From: Bacillota bacterium
Lineage (GTDB): Bacteria > Bacillota > Clostridia > Oscillospirales > Oscillospiraceae
DNA length: 44,701 nt
Assembly: GCA_030529825.1 (NCBI GenBank)
Contig: JAUMWD010000015.1
Coordinates: 1-44,701 of the forward strand
Reading direction: 5' to 3'
A program made the position numbers and the translations under genes. Shown here in pieces: positions 23,110 through 38,158 of this stretch. The notes below the pieces were generated by a model. The model ran no database searches, was not told the origin of the DNA, and saw only the letters and a list, made by a program, of their open reading frames with translations. Numbering within the stretch: position 1 is the stretch's first letter; the number at the start of each line of letters is the position of its first letter.

Positions 23110-24296
23110 GTCTTCTTATATGTCACCACATATACAATCGCCATACTCAGAACAAGGAGCATTGCCATGCCGCCATAACGGGGATGCACGATATAGTGTC
23201 TGCTGAAATAGGCGAGGTAGCAATGGAGTGAGGCAAGTTCTGCCAGAATCGGCATGAGAAAAAATTTCGGATTTATGCAGGCAAGAATCACTGCCGCCGT
23301 ACCCGCAAGATAGAAATATCTGTCGTGCATATGGGGGAGAAGATATGGGATACCGATGACGAGAAGCGCGGTGAAGCCGATTATCAGGGCGGCATCCAGC
23401 TTGTCCCGAACAGAAAAGGCGTAGATGAACACAAGCAGCATGAAAAGAACGGCTGCGGCAATGAGCAGCTCTGAAAGCTGCCGGGGATTATTGATGTACT
23501 CAAGCAGGGAGGTAAAGGCCGGGGAGTTGTAGTTCATGGCATCGCCCACGGTGGCTGCTTGAGAAAAGTACAGAGTCATAACACTCATGAATGGCCTGCC
23601 TGCAGCCATCGCAGGCAACATATATATAATGTATGCGGCGGGGAATATGAGGAAATGCTTCAGCTTGAATTTCTTTGCCATGAGGAGAATTACAAACACA
23701 GGCATTATGAATACCGCCTGCAGCTTAAAGGCGAGAGAAGCGGCGATACAAGCCATGGATGCCCGGGGCCTGTCCGTGAGGGCAAGATAGATGCTGAAAA
23801 CTCCGAAAAAGCTGTAAATACTGTCGCATTGAGCCCACTTCGCACCGTTTATTATAAATGTAGGGAGAAGCAGAAGCGCAAAGAAACAGGTCAGAAGCCC
23901 TGCACGGCTTTCCGTTACAATAGACAGGAGCTTCATGCCTGCCCATGCAAGGAGAATATCAAAGAGCAGGGAAGTGAGCTTTATGAGATAAAGCTCGTTT
24001 ACGGGAAACAAGGAAAAGAGCCACAGCAGATACATATATGGCGGATTGTAGTTGCCCAAATCATAGCCCAGCCCCTTGAAGCCGTAATCGCGGAAAAATT
24101 GAGTCCAGGGTGCAAGAAAATCCAGATAGTCGTTGCTCTCGAAATCCAGCAGAGATGCCTTGACGAGTGTGATTAGCACGATAAGCAGGGCGGGAATAAG
24201 AAATCTGCGGGGCGAATTTATTAATTTTTCATGCCAAAGCAGGAAAATTGCCAGTGCAAGCTCCATGCCGAGAGCAATGATTACATATAAGTCCAT
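23088..24296 (-). CDS. Polytopic GT-C-like membrane protein (Gpi18/GT87-like)
   Basis: A 402-residue protein with about ten membrane helices. The first outer loop holds an acidic motif (DFESNDYLDFLAPW), followed by GNYNPPYMYLL; a later HMHDRYFYLA also fits lipid-linked-sugar glycosyltransferases of the GT-C fold. Such enzymes use polyprenyl-phosphate sugars to modify cell-surface polymers. Start 24296 follows GAGGTC. It is monocistronic, with a hairpin terminator in its presumed 5' leader. The exact donor and acceptor are unknown; the family assignment is by motif look only. Confidence 0.7.
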   Translation of the reverse strand: MDLYVIIALGMELALAIFLLWHEKLINSPRRFLIPALLIVLITLVKASLLDFESNDYLDFLAPWTQFFRDYGFKGLGYDLGNYNPPYMYLLWLFSLFPVNELYLIKLTSLLFDILLAWAGMKLLSIVTESRAGLLTCFFALLLLPTFIINGAKWAQCDSIYSFFGVFSIYLALTDRPRASMACIAASLAFKLQAVFIMPVFVILLMAKKFKLKHFLIFPAAYIIYMLPAMAAGRPFMSVMTLYFSQAATVGDAMNYNSPAFTSLLEYINNPRQLSELLIAAAVLFMLLVFIYAFSVRDKLDAALIIGFTALLVIGIPYLLPHMHDRYFYLAGTAAVILACINPKFFLMPILAELASLHCYLAYFSRHYIVHPRYGGMAMLLVLSMAIVYVVTYKKTDNNPVN

Positions 24297-24319
24297 AGTG
24301 CGACCTCGTCAAAAGATAC

Positions 24320-24350
24320 AAAAAAGCGGCGGATGCCTATACTATCCGCC
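24320..24350 (-). terminator. Hairpin with U tract in the leader of the GT-C-like gene
   Basis: On the minus strand GGCGGAT pairs with ATCCGCC, then CTTTTTT follows. It lies between a possible minus promoter (TTGGAT 24390-24385, 18 bases, TAAAAT 24366-24361) and the gene's ATG, so it may act as an attenuator. Confidence 0.5.
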
Positions 24351-24378
24351 GAAAATTACGATTTTATTAAACCTTTGC

Positions 24379-24407
24379 TTGACAATCCAAGTGTGAATTG
24401 ATATAAT
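24379..24407 (+). promoter_or_regulatory. Consensus promoter of rpoBC
   Basis: TTGACA (24379-24384), 17 bases, TATAAT (24402-24407): both boxes are perfect consensus. A leader of about 145 bases follows, in which AACACCC (24490) and GGGTGTT (24523) could pair around an intervening loop before the ribosome site. Confidence 0.85.
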
Positions 24408-24557
24408 GACTTGCTATGTTATCGGATGCGGACAGGGATACCTGCCCATCATCTACAATCACAATATAGCATTTATGAAGCGTAAATACAACACCCAAAG
24501 CACGGAAAGTGACAACTGCCCCGGGTGTTCTCAATTACGATTAAGGAGTGTGTGCGA

Positions 24558-28280
<3,723 letters not shown>

Positions 28281-28282
28281 TA

Positions 28283-31200
28283 ATGAGTTATACACCGTTT
28301 GACGCCATTAAAATAGGCATTGCCTCCCCTGAAATGGTTCTTTCCTGGTCTTATGGCGAGGTTACCAAGCCCGAGACCATCAACTACCGCACCCTCAAGC
28401 CCGAGCGTGACGGCCTTTACTGCGAGCGTATTTTCGGACCCACCAAGGACTGGGAATGCCATTGCGGTAAGTATAAGAAAATCAGCTACAAGGGTAAAAT
28501 CTGCGACCGCTGCGGCGTAGAGGTTACCAAGAGCAAGGTCCGCCGTGAGCGTATGGGCCATATCCAGCTGGCTGCACCTGTATCCCATATCTGGTACTTC
28601 AAGGGCATCCCCAGCCGCATGGGCCTTCTTCTTGACCTTACTCCCCGTACCCTTGAAAAAGTCCTGTACTTTGCAAACTATATAGTAACCGATCCCGGCT
28701 TCACTCCTCTGGAGAAATGCCAGATACTCACCGAAAAAGAGTACCGTGACCTCCGTGAGAAGTATGAGGACGACTTTGATGCAGGCATGGGCGCAGAGGC
28801 TATTAAGAAGCTCCTGCAGCAGATTGACTGCGAGAAGCTTTCAGCAGAGCTGAAGGAAGAGCTGCAGAATGCCTCCGGCCAGAAGAAGGCAAAGCTTGTC
28901 AAGCGCCTTGAGGTTGTGGAAGCGTTCCGCCAGAGCGGCAATAAGCCCGAATGGATGATTATTGATGTTCTGCCCGTAATTCCTCCCGAGATTCGCCCCA
29001 TGGTACAGCTGGACGGCGGCCGTTTCGCCACCTCCGACCTCAACGACCTGTACCGCAGAGTAATTAACCGCAACAACCGTCTTAAGAGACTTATCCAGCT
29101 CAACGCTCCCGACATCATTGTCCGCAATGAGAAGCGTATGCTTCAGGAAGCTGTTGACGCACTTATCGACAACGGCCGCCGCGGCAGAGCCGTCACCGGC
29201 GCAAACTCCCGCGCACTTAAGTCCCTTTCCGATATGCTTAAGGGCAAGCAGGGACGCTTCCGTCAGAACCTGCTGGGCAAGCGTGTTGACTACTCCGGCC
29301 GTTCCGTTATCGTTGTAGGACCCGAGCTGAAGATTTATCAGTGCGGCGTTCCCAAGGAAATGGCTATTGAGCTGTTCCGCCCCTTCGTTATGAAGAAGCT
29401 GGTTGAGGACGGCGTAGCAAACAACATCAAGTCCGCCAAGAAGATGGTCGACAAGCAGCGCACCGAGGTTTGGGACGCACTTGAGGTCGTAATTAAGGAG
29501 CATCCCGTTCTTCTTAACCGTGCACCTACTCTGCACCGTCTCGGTATTCAGGCCTTCGAGCCCATCCTCGTTGAGGGCCGCGCACTGAAGCTCCATCCTC
29601 TGGTATGTACCGCATACAACGCTGACTTCGACGGCGACCAGATGGCAATCCATGTACCTCTGTCCGCAGAGGCACAGGCGGAAGCACGCATCCTCATGCT
29701 TTCCGCAAACAATCTGCTCCGTCCCCAGGACGGTCACCCTGTAACCGTACCTACACAGGATATGATTCTGGGCTCCTACTACCTGACCATGAAGCGCATC
29801 GGCAATGACCAGAAGGGTGCTGACAAGGTCTTTGTTACCAGCTGCGGCGGTACCGACCTGCCTGTAAACGAGGTGGTTGACAGCGATACTTTCCTTGCTG
29901 CCGAAAAGTATGCAAAGGATAACAGTCTTGTTGCTCCTACCTACAAGCCCATGCACTTCTACCGCGACGACGCTGAAGCGATCATGGCCTACAGCCATGG
30001 CGAAATCAGCCTCCACGCACCTATCCTCGTGCGCGTAAGTAAGGTCATTGACGGTGTCGAGCAGCTTCATGTCATCGAAAGCACGGTTGGCCGTATTATC
30101 TTCAACTCCAACATTCCCCAGGATCTGGGCTATGTTGACCGCACCGATCCCGAGCATGCCTTCGATCACGAAATCGGCTTCCAGGTCGGCAAGAAGCAGC
30201 TGGGCGATATCATTGACCGCTGCATCAAGATTCACGGCTTTACCATTTCCGCCGAGGTGCTGGACAGCATCAAGGCTATGGGCTACAAATATTCAACCCG
30301 CGGCGCAATCACCATTTCCATTGCAGATATGACCGTTCCCGAGGCAAAGAAGGAACTTATCTCTGCCACTGAGGGAAAGGTGCTTGCCATCGAGCGCCAG
30401 TACAAGCGCGGCTTCATCACCGACGACGAGCGTTACCGCCTCGTTGTTGCCGAGTGGGAAAATACCACCAAGGATGTTACCAACGCACTGACCAACTGTC
30501 TGGACACCTACAACCCCATCTACATGATGGCAAGCTCCGGCGCCCGTGGCTCCATGAACCAGATTCGTCAGCTTGCAGGTATGCGTGGCCTGATGGCTAA
30601 TACCGCAGGTAAGACCATCGAAATTCCTATCAAGGCAAACTTCCGTGAAGGTCTTTCCGTTCTGGAGTACTTCATTTCCTCCAGAGGTGCTCGAAAGGGC
30701 ATGGCCGATACCGCACTGCGTACCGCTGACTCCGGTTACCTTACCCGTCGTATGGTTGATGTCTGCCAGGATGTTATCATTCGCGAGCCCGATTGCGGCA
30801 CCACCGACGGCGTATGGGCTTCCGCTGTTTACGACAAGGGCCAGATGGTTCAGTCCTACGGCGTCAGCATCCACGGCAGATTCCCCGCGGTTCCCGTTGT
30901 TGATCCCGCCACCGGCGAAGTCATCTTCGATACCGACCATATGCTTATGCCCGATGACGCTGCAGTTCTTGAAGCTCACGGCATCCACAAGGTTCTCATC
31001 CGCAGCGTTCTCTCCTGCGAAGCACGCACCGGCGTTTGCGCCAAGTGCTACGGCATTAACCTTGCCATCGGCAAGCCCGTCAATGCAGGCGAGGCAGTCG
31101 GCGTTATCGCTGCACAGTCCATCGGTGAACCCGGTACCCAGCTTACCATGCGTACCTTCCACTCCGGCGGCGTTGCAGGTGACGATATCACCCAGGGTCT

Positions 31201-32023
31201 TCCCCGTGTTGAAGAGCTTTTCGAGGCACGCAGACCCAAGAAGCAGGCAGTCCTTGCCGAAATCTCCGGTGTTATCTCCATTGAGGAGACCAAGAAGGGC
31301 GCGCTGTACGCAATCAGCGTTATCAACGAGGCTGAAGGCGACACCCGCGTTTACACCGTTCCTCACTCTGCAGGCCTTGAAGTCAAGAACGGCGACAAGG
31401 TTGATAAGGGCCAGGAGCTCACCAAGGGCGCTCTCAATCCCCACGAAGTACTCCGCATCCGCGGCGTAAACGATGATGAATACGGCCGTCCCGGCGTTCG
31501 TAACTACATCATCCAGGAGGTTCAGAAGGTTTACCGTCAGCAGGGCGTTGACATTAACGATAAGCACATTGAGATTATCGTCCGTCAGATGATGCGTAAG
31601 ATCAAGGTCGAGGAATCCGGCAGCACCGAGCTCATCTCCGGCGCAACAATCGATATCGGCGAGCTCAAGGCAGCAAACCGTGAGATTGACAGACGCATTG
31701 CAGCAGGTGAGGAGGGACTTACCAAGGCTACCTACACCCAGCTTCTCCTCGGTATCACCAAGGCATCTCTTGCCACCGATAGCTGGATGTCCGCAGCATC
31801 CTTCCAGGAGACCACCCGAGTTCTTACCGAGGCCGCAATCAAGGCCAAGGTTGACCACCTTGTTGGTCTTAAGGAGAATGTCATCATCGGTAAGCTCATC
31901 CCCGCAGGCTCCGGTCTTGCAATGTACCGCGAGTTTGAGGATAAGACCGATGAAAGCGCAGCCTCCGAGGTTGAGAGCTTCGTTGACCTTTCTGCTCTTG
32001 TGGGCAAGAATAACGCACTCTAA
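28283..32023 (+). CDS. rpoC: RNA polymerase beta' subunit
   Basis: A 1246-residue catalytic subunit. The N-terminal zinc site is visible (CHCGKY, then CDRCGV near 60-85). The Mg-binding catalytic loop NADFDGDQM is at residues 446-454, and the trigger-loop and second zinc regions ([13 protein letters not shown]) follow near 910-925. The GAGGAGG within the end of rpoB serves as ribosome site. It is co-transcribed with rpoB and followed by an intrinsic terminator. Confidence 0.97.
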   Translation: MSYTPFDAIKIGIASPEMVLSWSYGEVTKPETINYRTLKPERDGLYCERIFGPTKDWECHCGKYKKISYKGKICDRCGVEVTKSKVRRERMGHIQLAAPVSHIWYFKGIPSRMGLLLDLTPRTLEKVLYFANYIVTDPGFTPLEKCQILTEKEYRDLREKYEDDFDAGMGAEAIKKLLQQIDCEKLSAELKEELQNASGQKKAKLVKRLEVVEAFRQSGNKPEWMIIDVLPVIPPEIRPMVQLDGGRFATSDLNDLYRRVINRNNRLKRLIQLNAPDIIVRNEKRMLQEAVDALIDNGRRGRAVTGANSRALKSLSDMLKGKQGRFRQNLLGKRVDYSGRSVIVVGPELKIYQCGVPKEMAIELFRPFVMKKLVEDGVANNIKSAKKMVDKQRTEVWDALEVVIKEHPVLLNRAPTLHRLGIQAFEPILVEGRALKLHPLVCTAYNADFDGDQMAIHVPLSAEAQAEARILMLSANNLLRPQDGHPVTVPTQDMILGSYYLTMKRIGNDQKGADKVFVTSCGGTDLPVNEVVDSDTFLAAEKYAKDNSLVAPTYKPMHFYRDDAEAIMAYSHGEISLHAPILVRVSKVIDGVEQLHVIESTVGRIIFNSNIPQDLGYVDRTDPEHAFDHEIGFQVGKKQLGDIIDRCIKIHGFTISAEVLDSIKAMGYKYSTRGAITISIADMTVPEAKKELISATEGKVLAIERQYKRGFITDDERYRLVVAEWENTTKDVTNALTNCLDTYNPIYMMASSGARGSMNQIRQLAGMRGLMANTAGKTIEIPIKANFREGLSVLEYFISSRGARKGMADTALRTADSGYLTRRMVDVCQDVIIREPDCGTTDGVWASAVYDKGQMVQSYGVSIHGRFPAVPVVDPATGEVIFDTDHMLMPDDAAVLEAHGIHKVLIRSVLSCEARTGVCAKCYGINLAIGKPVNAGEAVGVIAAQSIGEPGTQLTMRTFHSGGVAGDDITQGLPRVEELFEARRPKKQAVLAEISGVISIEETKKGALYAISVINEAEGDTRVYTVPHSAGLEVKNGDKVDKGQELTKGALNPHEVLRIRGVNDDEYGRPGVRNYIIQEVQKVYRQQGVDINDKHIEIIVRQMMRKIKVEESGSTELISGATIDIGELKAANREIDRRIAAGEEGLTKATYTQLLLGITKASLATDSWMSAASFQETTRVLTEAAIKAKVDHLVGLKENVIIGKLIPAGSGLAMYREFEDKTDESAASEVESFVDLSALVGKNNAL

Positions 32024-32033
32024 AACAAGTATA

Positions 32034-32065
32034 AAAGAGCATCGATTCGTCGATGCTCTTTTTGT
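32034..32065 (+). terminator. Intrinsic terminator after rpoC
   Basis: A 12-bp stem, AAAGAGCATCGA against TCGATGCTCTTT, loop TTCG, then TT. It separates rpoBC from the rpsL group. Confidence 0.88.
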
Positions 32066-32161
32066 GTTTTGAGTGAAAAACACATGTCCGCGAGGGACGA
32101 AAAATTGACATATATATGCGAAAACAAGGTAAATTATTTTCGTTTTTGTGTAAAAATTTTC

Positions 32162-32190
32162 TTGACTATTTTTGTGCATTCTGATAAAAT
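32162..32190 (+). promoter_or_regulatory. Predicted promoter of rpsL-rpsG-fusA-tuf
   Basis: TTGACT (32162-32167), 17 bases, TAAAAT (32185-32190). A leader of about 90 bases contains a small hairpin, CCTTGA/TCAAGG at 32242-32257. A second TTGACA at 32104 lacks a well-spaced -10. Confidence 0.7.
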
Positions 32191-32286
32191 TCATATCCGT
32201 GTGGGGTTTACTGCGCCCAAAAGCGTAAAAATCCCGCAAAGCCTTGAAAAATCAAGGAAAAATATTCGAAGAAAGGAGAAATGAAA

Positions 32287-32712
32287 TTGCCTACATTTAA
32301 CCAGTTGGTAAGAAAAGGCAGAGAAAAGGTAACCTACAAGTCCAACTCTCCCGCAATGCAGAAGGGTCTTAACACCATCAAGAATTGCGAGACCGACCTG
32401 AGCGCACCCCAGAAGAGAGGCGTCTGCACCGCAGTCCGTACCTCTACTCCTAAGAAGCCTAACTCCGCACTGCGTAAGATCGCCCGTGTTCGCCTGACCA
32501 ATGGCTACGAAGTCACCGCATATATTCCCGGTGTCGGCCACAATCTTCAGGAGCACAGTGTCGTTATGATTCGCGGCGGCCGTGTTAAGGACCTTCCCGG
32601 TGTTCGTTACCACATCATCCGTGGTACTCTCGATGCACAGGGCGTAACCGGACGTATGCAGTCCCGTTCCAAGTACGGTGCAAAGAGACCCAAAGCTGCA
32701 AAGAAAAAGTAA
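32287..32712 (+). CDS. rpsL: 30S ribosomal protein S12
   Basis: A 141-residue decoding-centre protein. I prefer TTG 32287, giving [11 protein letters not shown] as in other S12 proteins, with AAAGGAG eight bases ahead; ATG 32281 would be only two bases from that site. The segments [11 protein letters not shown] and [11 protein letters not shown] are present, and the lysine associated with streptomycin sensitivity is unchanged. It heads the rpsL-rpsG-fusA-tuf group. Confidence 0.95.
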   Translation: MPTFNQLVRKGREKVTYKSNSPAMQKGLNTIKNCETDLSAPQKRGVCTAVRTSTPKKPNSALRKIARVRLTNGYEVTAYIPGVGHNLQEHSVVMIRGGRVKDLPGVRYHIIRGTLDAQGVTGRMQSRSKYGAKRPKAAKKK

Positions 32713-32833
32713 TTAACCAACAGCAAATTTTGCCCTGTTGTTTATCATAATGATAACCTCGGGGCGCAGACGGAGCAGAATTAATGCTCCGAGTACCTGT
32801 GAAATCATTTTTTAATGAAGGAGGGAAGCAAAA

Positions 32834-33304
32834 GTGCCCAGAAGAGGTAATGTTCCCAAAAGAGAAATTTTACCCGATCCTATGTACAACAGCGTACTGG
32901 TAACCAAGCTTATCAATGCTGTTATGCTGGACGGCAAGAAGGGTGTTGCTCAGAAGGTCGTGTACGACGCTTTTGACATCATCAAGGAGAAGACCGGTAA
33001 GGAGCCCCTGGAGGCTTTCACCGAGGCAATGAACAACATCATGCCCAGCCTCGAAGTTAAGGCTCGCCGTGTCGGTGGTGCAACTTACCAGGTTCCTATG
33101 GAAGTAAGACCTGCACGCCGTCAGACTCTCGGCCTGCGTTGGCTGGTTGGCTACGCACGCAAGCGTGGCGAAAAGACCATGAAGGAGCGCCTTGCAGGCG
33201 AAATTATGGATGCCTGCAACAATCTCGGTGCATCTGTCAAGAAGCGCGAAGATACCCACAAGATGGCAGACTCCAACAAGGCATTCGCACACTTCAGATG
33301 GTAA
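32834..33304 (+). CDS. rpsG: 30S ribosomal protein S7
   Basis: A 156-residue head-assembly protein of the small subunit. GTG 32834 follows GGAGGGAAG and gives [16 protein letters not shown], the standard opening. The [20 protein letters not shown] segment is normal for S7. The 121-base gap from rpsL contains a short dyad, CAGCAAAATTTTGC-like, of uncertain meaning. fusA follows after 18 bases. Confidence 0.97.
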   Translation: MPRRGNVPKREILPDPMYNSVLVTKLINAVMLDGKKGVAQKVVYDAFDIIKEKTGKEPLEAFTEAMNNIMPSLEVKARRVGGATYQVPMEVRPARRQTLGLRWLVGYARKRGEKTMKERLAGEIMDACNNLGASVKKREDTHKMADSNKAFAHFRW

Positions 33305-33322
33305 TCTGATCAGGAGATATAT

Positions 33323-35395
33323 ATGCCCAGACAGTATTCACTCGAAAAAACAAGAAATATCGGAATCATGGCTCATATTGATGCCGGCAAGACTACGACC
33401 ACAGAGCGTATTCTCTACTACACCGGCGTTAATTACAAAATCGGTGAGACTCATGAGGGTACTGCGACCATGGACTGGATGGAACAGGAGCAGGAGAGAG
33501 GTATTACCATCACCTCTGCTGCAACCACCTGTCATTGGAAGAATACCCGCATAAATATCATCGACACCCCGGGACATGTTGACTTCACCGTTGAGGTTGA
33601 GCGCTCACTGCGCGTACTTGACGGCTGTGTCACAGTGCTTTGTGCCAAGGGCGGCGTAGAGCCTCAGTCCGAGACCGTATGGAGACAGGCTGACCACTAC
33701 AATGTTCCCAGAATGATATATGTCAATAAGATGGATATCATGGGTGCAGATTTCTTTAATGTACTGAATATGGTGCATGACAGACTAAAGTGCAATGCAG
33801 TTCCCATCCAGCTTCCTATCGGTGCTGAAGCTGACTTCAGGGGTATAATCGACCTGGTGGAAATGAACGCCCGCATTTATTACGACGATCTCGGCAATGA
33901 TATGCGTACCGAGGAAATTCCCGAGGATATGCGTGAGTTAGCTGAAGAATACCGCGTGAATATGCTGGAGGCCATTTCCGATTTCGATGACGAGATAATG
34001 ATGCGTTATCTCGAAGGCGAAGATATTCCCCAGGATATGATTCGCAAGGCAATCAGAGCGGCAACCGTCTCTGTTAAGATGGTTCCCGTTGTCTGCGGAA
34101 CTTCCTATAAAAACAAAGGCGTTCAGAAGCTTCTGGATGCAATCGTGGATTACATGCCCTCACCGCTGGACATTCCCGCAATCTGCGGCGTGAATCCCAA
34201 GACCGAAGAGGAGGAGACCCGTGAGGCCTCCGACTCCGCTCCCTTTGCGGCGCTGGCATTCAAGATCATGACCGACCCCTTTGTAGGTCGCTTGAGCTTC
34301 TTCCGTGTGTACTCCGGTACTCTGGAGGCCGGCAAAACCGTAATGAACTCTTCCAAGGGTCAGCGTGAGCGTATCGGCCGCATCCTGCTTATGCACGCAA
34401 ACCACAGAGAGGACCTGGAGATTGTTTATTCCGGCGATATCGCAGCAGCGGTTGGCCTGAAGAACACTACCACCGGTGATACCCTCTGTGATGAAAAGGC
34501 TCCCATTGTCCTTGAATCCATGGAATTCCCCGAGCCTGTAATCCGTGTTGCAATCGAGCCCAAGACCAAAGCCGGTCAGGAGAAGATGGCAATCGCACTG
34601 CAGAAGCTGGCAGAGGAGGACCCCACCTTCAAGACCTATACGGATGAAGAGACGGGCCAGACCATTATTGCCGGCATGGGTGAGCTCCACCTTGAGATTA
34701 TCGTGGACAGACTTCTGCGGGAGTTTAAGGTTGAAGCAAATGTTGGCAAGCCCCAGGTATCCTATAAGGAGACCATCACCAGGGAAGCTACCGTGGATAC
34801 ACGCTATGCGCGTCAGACCGGCGGTAAAGGTCAGTTTGCTCACTGCAAGATTACTGTTGAACCCAATGAACCCGGTAAGGGCTACGAGTTCGTCAATAAG
34901 ATTACAGGCGGCGCAATCCCCAAGGAATACATTCCTTGTGTTGACCAGGGCATCCAGGGTGCAATGCAGTCAGGTGTCCTTGCCGGCTATCAGGTCGTGG
35001 ATGTAAAGGTAACCCTCATTGACGGTTCCTATCATGAGGTTGACTCCTCTGAAATGGCATTCAAGATCTGCGGCAGCATGGCCTTTAAGGAAGCCTGTGC
35101 CAAGGCTGGCCCCACATTGCTTGAGCCTATTATGAAGGTCGTCGTAACTGCACCTGATGAATACATGGGTGATGTTATGGGCGATGTAAACGCAAGACGC
35201 GGACAGATTTCCGGCTCCGATATCAGAAACGGTACCGCAACCGTGGAAGCAAATGTCCCGCTTTCCTCCATGTTCGGTTATGCAACTGACCTGCGCAGCA
35301 AGACTCAGGGCAGAGCAACCTACAGCATGGAGCCCAGCCACTATGTCGAGATTCCCAAGAGCCTGATTGAGACTCTTATAGGTGGGCGTAGATAA
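33323..35395 (+). CDS. fusA: Elongation factor G
   Basis: A 690-residue translocation GTPase. The G1 motif AHIDAGKT is at 17-24, the switch region [11 protein letters not shown]3 DTPGH and G4 NKMD follow. The G4 region reads [10 protein letters not shown], with Ile where Arg is usual. Domains III-V continue to the end; length is typical. GGAGATAT precedes ATG 33323. It is part of the streptomycin-operon-type group with rpsL, rpsG and tuf. Confidence 0.96.
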   Translation: MPRQYSLEKTRNIGIMAHIDAGKTTTTERILYYTGVNYKIGETHEGTATMDWMEQEQERGITITSAATTCHWKNTRINIIDTPGHVDFTVEVERSLRVLDGCVTVLCAKGGVEPQSETVWRQADHYNVPRMIYVNKMDIMGADFFNVLNMVHDRLKCNAVPIQLPIGAEADFRGIIDLVEMNARIYYDDLGNDMRTEEIPEDMRELAEEYRVNMLEAISDFDDEIMMRYLEGEDIPQDMIRKAIRAATVSVKMVPVVCGTSYKNKGVQKLLDAIVDYMPSPLDIPAICGVNPKTEEEETREASDSAPFAALAFKIMTDPFVGRLSFFRVYSGTLEAGKTVMNSSKGQRERIGRILLMHANHREDLEIVYSGDIAAAVGLKNTTTGDTLCDEKAPIVLESMEFPEPVIRVAIEPKTKAGQEKMAIALQKLAEEDPTFKTYTDEETGQTIIAGMGELHLEIIVDRLLREFKVEANVGKPQVSYKETITREATVDTRYARQTGGKGQFAHCKITVEPNEPGKGYEFVNKITGGAIPKEYIPCVDQGIQGAMQSGVLAGYQVVDVKVTLIDGSYHEVDSSEMAFKICGSMAFKEACAKAGPTLLEPIMKVVVTAPDEYMGDVMGDVNARRGQISGSDIRNGTATVEANVPLSSMFGYATDLRSKTQGRATYSMEPSHYVEIPKSLIETLIGGRR

Positions 35396-35467
35396 GGCTA
35401 TTTAATTCAAAGCAAAACAAATTTATTAATAATTATTTTGTAATTTTATCTGAGGAGGATATTCACA

Positions 35468-36685
35468 ATGGCAAAACAGATGTTCGACAGATCCCTGCCC
35501 CACGTTAACATCGGCACCATCGGTCACATCGACCACGGCAAGACCACTCTGACCGCAGCTATCACCAAGTACCTGGCACTCCAGGGCGGCGCAGAGTACA
35601 CCGACTACTCTTCCATCGACAAGGCTCCCGAAGAGAGAGAACGTGGTATCACCATCAACACCGCACACGTTGAGTACAAGACTGCAAACCGTCACTATGC
35701 TCACGTTGACTGCCCGGGCCACGCTGACTATATCAAGAACATGATCACCGGCGCTGCTCAGATGGACGGCGGCATCCTCGTTATCGCTGCTTCCGACGGC
35801 CCCATGGCTCAGACCCGCGAGCACCTTCTGCTTGCTCGTCAGGTTAACGTTCCTTCCATCCTGGTATTCCTGAACAAGTGCGACCAGGTTGACGACGACG
35901 AACTCCTCGAGCTCGTTGAGATGGAAGTTCGCGAACTCCTCGACTTCTACGGCTTCCCCGGAGATGACACCCCCATCGTTCGCGGTTCCGCTCTTATCGC
36001 TCTGACCTGCGAGTCCGACGATCCCAACCACCCCGACTATGCTTGCATCAAGGAGCTCATGGACGCAGTTGACAGCTGGATCCCCACTCCCGACCGCAAG
36101 GCAGATATGCCCTTCCTCATGCCTATCGAGGACGTTTTCACCATTTCCGGTCGTGGCACCGTTACCACCGGTCGTGTAGAGCGTGGCCGTGTTAAGGTTG
36201 GCGACAAGGTTCAGATCGTTGGCCTGAAGGACGAAGTTTCCGAGACCACCGTTACCGGTACCGAAATGTTCCACAAGCAGCTCGAGTACGCAGAAGCAGG
36301 CGACAATGTCGGCACTCTGCTCCGCGGCGTTGCAAAGAAGGACGTAGAGCGTGGCCAGGTTCTGGCAGCTCCCAACTCCATCAAGCCCTACACCAAGTTC
36401 AAGGGCCAGGTTTACGTTCTGACCAAGGACGAAGGCGGCCGTCATACTCCCTTCTTCCCCAACTACCGTCCCCAGTTCTTCTTCCGTACCACCGACGTTA
36501 CCGGTGTTATCACTGACTTCACCGACGCTGACAACCAGCCTGCAGAAATGTGCATGCCCGGCGATAACGTCATGATGAACGTTGAGCTGATCACCCCCAT
36601 CGCAATCGAGAAGAACCTCCGCTTCGCTATCCGCGAAGGCGGCCGTACTGTCGGTTCCGGTGTTGTTGTTGAAATCAACGACTAA
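35468..36685 (+). CDS. tuf: Elongation factor Tu
   Basis: A 405-residue GTPase that brings aminoacyl-tRNA to the ribosome. G1 reads GHIDHGKT (19-26), with Ile21 where most EF-Tu have Val (E. coli Val20). DCPGHADY with the catalytic His and NKCD are normal; NKCDQVDD carries Gln where Met is usual. Domains 2 and 3 are complete, ending [18 protein letters not shown] precedes ATG 35468. A strong terminator follows. Confidence 0.97.
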   Translation: MAKQMFDRSLPHVNIGTIGHIDHGKTTLTAAITKYLALQGGAEYTDYSSIDKAPEERERGITINTAHVEYKTANRHYAHVDCPGHADYIKNMITGAAQMDGGILVIAASDGPMAQTREHLLLARQVNVPSILVFLNKCDQVDDDELLELVEMEVRELLDFYGFPGDDTPIVRGSALIALTCESDDPNHPDYACIKELMDAVDSWIPTPDRKADMPFLMPIEDVFTISGRGTVTTGRVERGRVKVGDKVQIVGLKDEVSETTVTGTEMFHKQLEYAEAGDNVGTLLRGVAKKDVERGQVLAAPNSIKPYTKFKGQVYVLTKDEGGRHTPFFPNYRPQFFFRTTDVTGVITDFTDADNQPAEMCMPGDNVMMNVELITPIAIEKNLRFAIREGGRTVGSGVVVEIND

Positions 36686-36696
36686 TTTCTAAAATA

Positions 36697-36728
36697 AAAA
36701 AAGAGTACCCGAACGGGTACTCTTTTTT
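36697..36728. terminator. Bidirectional terminator after tuf
   Basis: A 15-bp stem, AAAAAAGAGTACCCG against CGGGTACTCTTTTTT, with a two-base loop. It reaches the stop codon of the convergent minus-strand gene. Confidence 0.92.
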
Positions 36729-37185
36729 ATTTTATTCCGTGCATAAAGCCGTTCATATCCGCTGCGTGTATGTCACCGCCCAATACGCGGCAACCGCGAA
36801 TATATAACACTGCGTATACTGTGCCGCTGTAATTCGGATAATTTGTGACAACATAGGTGTATTTGCTGCATTCCATGCCGCAGCAGGAGGAAAAGTCATA
36901 TCCCTGCTCGTTTTGCATTTTTAAATAGTCTTTCATGTTGTCTCCGAATTCTTCGGGAAGCAGTATTTCCTGAAAATCTTCGCTGGCTTTGTCAATTTCC
37001 CAGCCGTAGCCCTTGAGATATTCTTCGCGCCCCTCTGCAGTGGAGACATTTATTATTTCACTTTTTCCGAATCCTGTGCCGCTGCTGCATATTATTACCG
37101 CAGCAATGAGGAGTATTGCGAAGCAAATAAGTAGAATTACGGCATCTTTTTTTGTCAATTTAATACGCTTAGTATTATTTTTCAT
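36727..37185 (-). CDS. DUF4830-like membrane-anchored protein
   Basis: A 152-residue protein. A basic N-terminus (MKNNTKRIKLTKK) and one helix (DAVILLICFAILLIAAVII, about 15-33) anchor an extracytoplasmic domain. That domain, with EEYLKGYGWEI, LPEEFGD, NEQGYDF, NYP and a terminal GGDIHAADMNGFMHG, looks like DUF4830. I chose ATG 37185, preceded by AAGGA, because the long upstream extension to 37680 runs antisense to the pseudouridine synthase gene and is not protein-like. Function unknown. Confidence 0.8.
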   Translation of the reverse strand: MKNNTKRIKLTKKDAVILLICFAILLIAAVIICSSGTGFGKSEIINVSTAEGREEYLKGYGWEIDKASEDFQEILLPEEFGDNMKDYLKMQNEQGYDFSSCCGMECSKYTYVVTNYPNYSGTVYAVLYIRGCRVLGGDIHAADMNGFMHGIK

Positions 37186-37269
37186 GTACTTTTCCTTACA
37201 AATATTCGTTAATTTACATTGAGTTCTTATTTTCCTATATAAATATGTTATAATAATTGCGGTGATTTT

Positions 37270-37983
37270 ATGCCTGTATTGAGACTTGATAAGCTGATTT
37301 CCGAATGCGGACTTGCTTCCCGCAAGGAGATAAAGCAGATGATAAAGTCCGGAAGAGTGGCTGTTGACGGCATCGTGGCGGCGGCACCCGAGCAGAAGGT
37401 GGACCCCGCGATTTCTCTTGTAACTCTTGATGGAGAAGCTGTCTGCTACAAAAAATTTCATTACTATATGATGAATAAGCCGGAGGGGGTTCTCTCCGCA
37501 ACAGATGACGGAAAGCAGAAAACCGTTCTCGATCTTGTGACTCCGGAAATGCGCAAATTGGGGCTGTTTCCTGTGGGGCGCCTTGATAAGGACACCACCG
37601 GACTGCTGCTGCTTACTGATGACGGTGAGTTTGCGCATAAGGTTATTTCTCCGAAATCGGAGATTGTCAAGACCTATCATGCGTGGACAGAGGGCGCAGT
37701 AAATTCTTCGGATGTAGCTGCTTTTGCAGATGGGCTTGTGCTTGCTGACGGCACAAAATGCCTGCCTGCAGAGCTGAAGCCCGTTGACGACGGCTCATGC
37801 CTTGTCATGGTTATGGAGGGAAAATACCATCAGGTAAAACGTATGCTGGCATCCCGCGGTAAGCCTGTTCAGCGGCTTAAAAGACTTTCAATCGGCGCGC
37901 TGAAGTTGGATTCGAGTCTGAAACCGGGGGAATATCGCGAGCTTACGGAAAATGAGTTGTGCAGTGTGCTGAAAAAAATATGA
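37270..37983 (+). CDS. RsuA-family pseudouridine synthase
   Basis: A 237-residue enzyme with an N-terminal S4 RNA-binding domain (RLDKLISECGLASRKEIKQMI, 5-25) and the catalytic motif GRLDKDTTGLLLLT with Asp106. A second motif, KYHQVKRML, lies near 185-193. This fits the RsuA/RluB/E/F group that modifies rRNA; the specific site is not decided. The ribosome site is weak (GGTGATTTT). It diverges from the DUF4830-like gene with 84 bases between. Confidence 0.9.
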   Translation: MPVLRLDKLISECGLASRKEIKQMIKSGRVAVDGIVAAAPEQKVDPAISLVTLDGEAVCYKKFHYYMMNKPEGVLSATDDGKQKTVLDLVTPEMRKLGLFPVGRLDKDTTGLLLLTDDGEFAHKVISPKSEIVKTYHAWTEGAVNSSDVAAFADGLVLADGTKCLPAELKPVDDGSCLVMVMEGKYHQVKRMLASRGKPVQRLKRLSIGALKLDSSLKPGEYRELTENELCSVLKKI

Positions 37984-38068
37984 CAAAAAACAAGCCTGTC
38001 TTTTGGTGCTTTTAGCAAGATTATTATATAGTTTTTTGGAAAGTTCACAAAAATTATACCTTTCTCTA

Positions 38069-38097
38069 TTGAAAATCGCACAAAAAAGTATTATTAT
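38069..38097 (+). promoter_or_regulatory. Predicted promoter of the PucR/CdaR-like gene
   Basis: TTGAAA (38069-38074), 17 bases, TATTAT (38092-38097), 61 bases before the start codon. Confidence 0.55.
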
Positions 38098-38158
38098 GTA
38101 GAAAGTGAAAGTGCAAGACTATCGTTAAATTACCCATAACATTAGGGAGGATATAAGA

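Noticed and set aside
36727-37680. A 317-codon version of the DUF4830-like gene
   Set aside because: The extra N-terminal half is antisense to the RsuA-type gene; ATG 37185 has a ribosome site and a clean membrane anchor.
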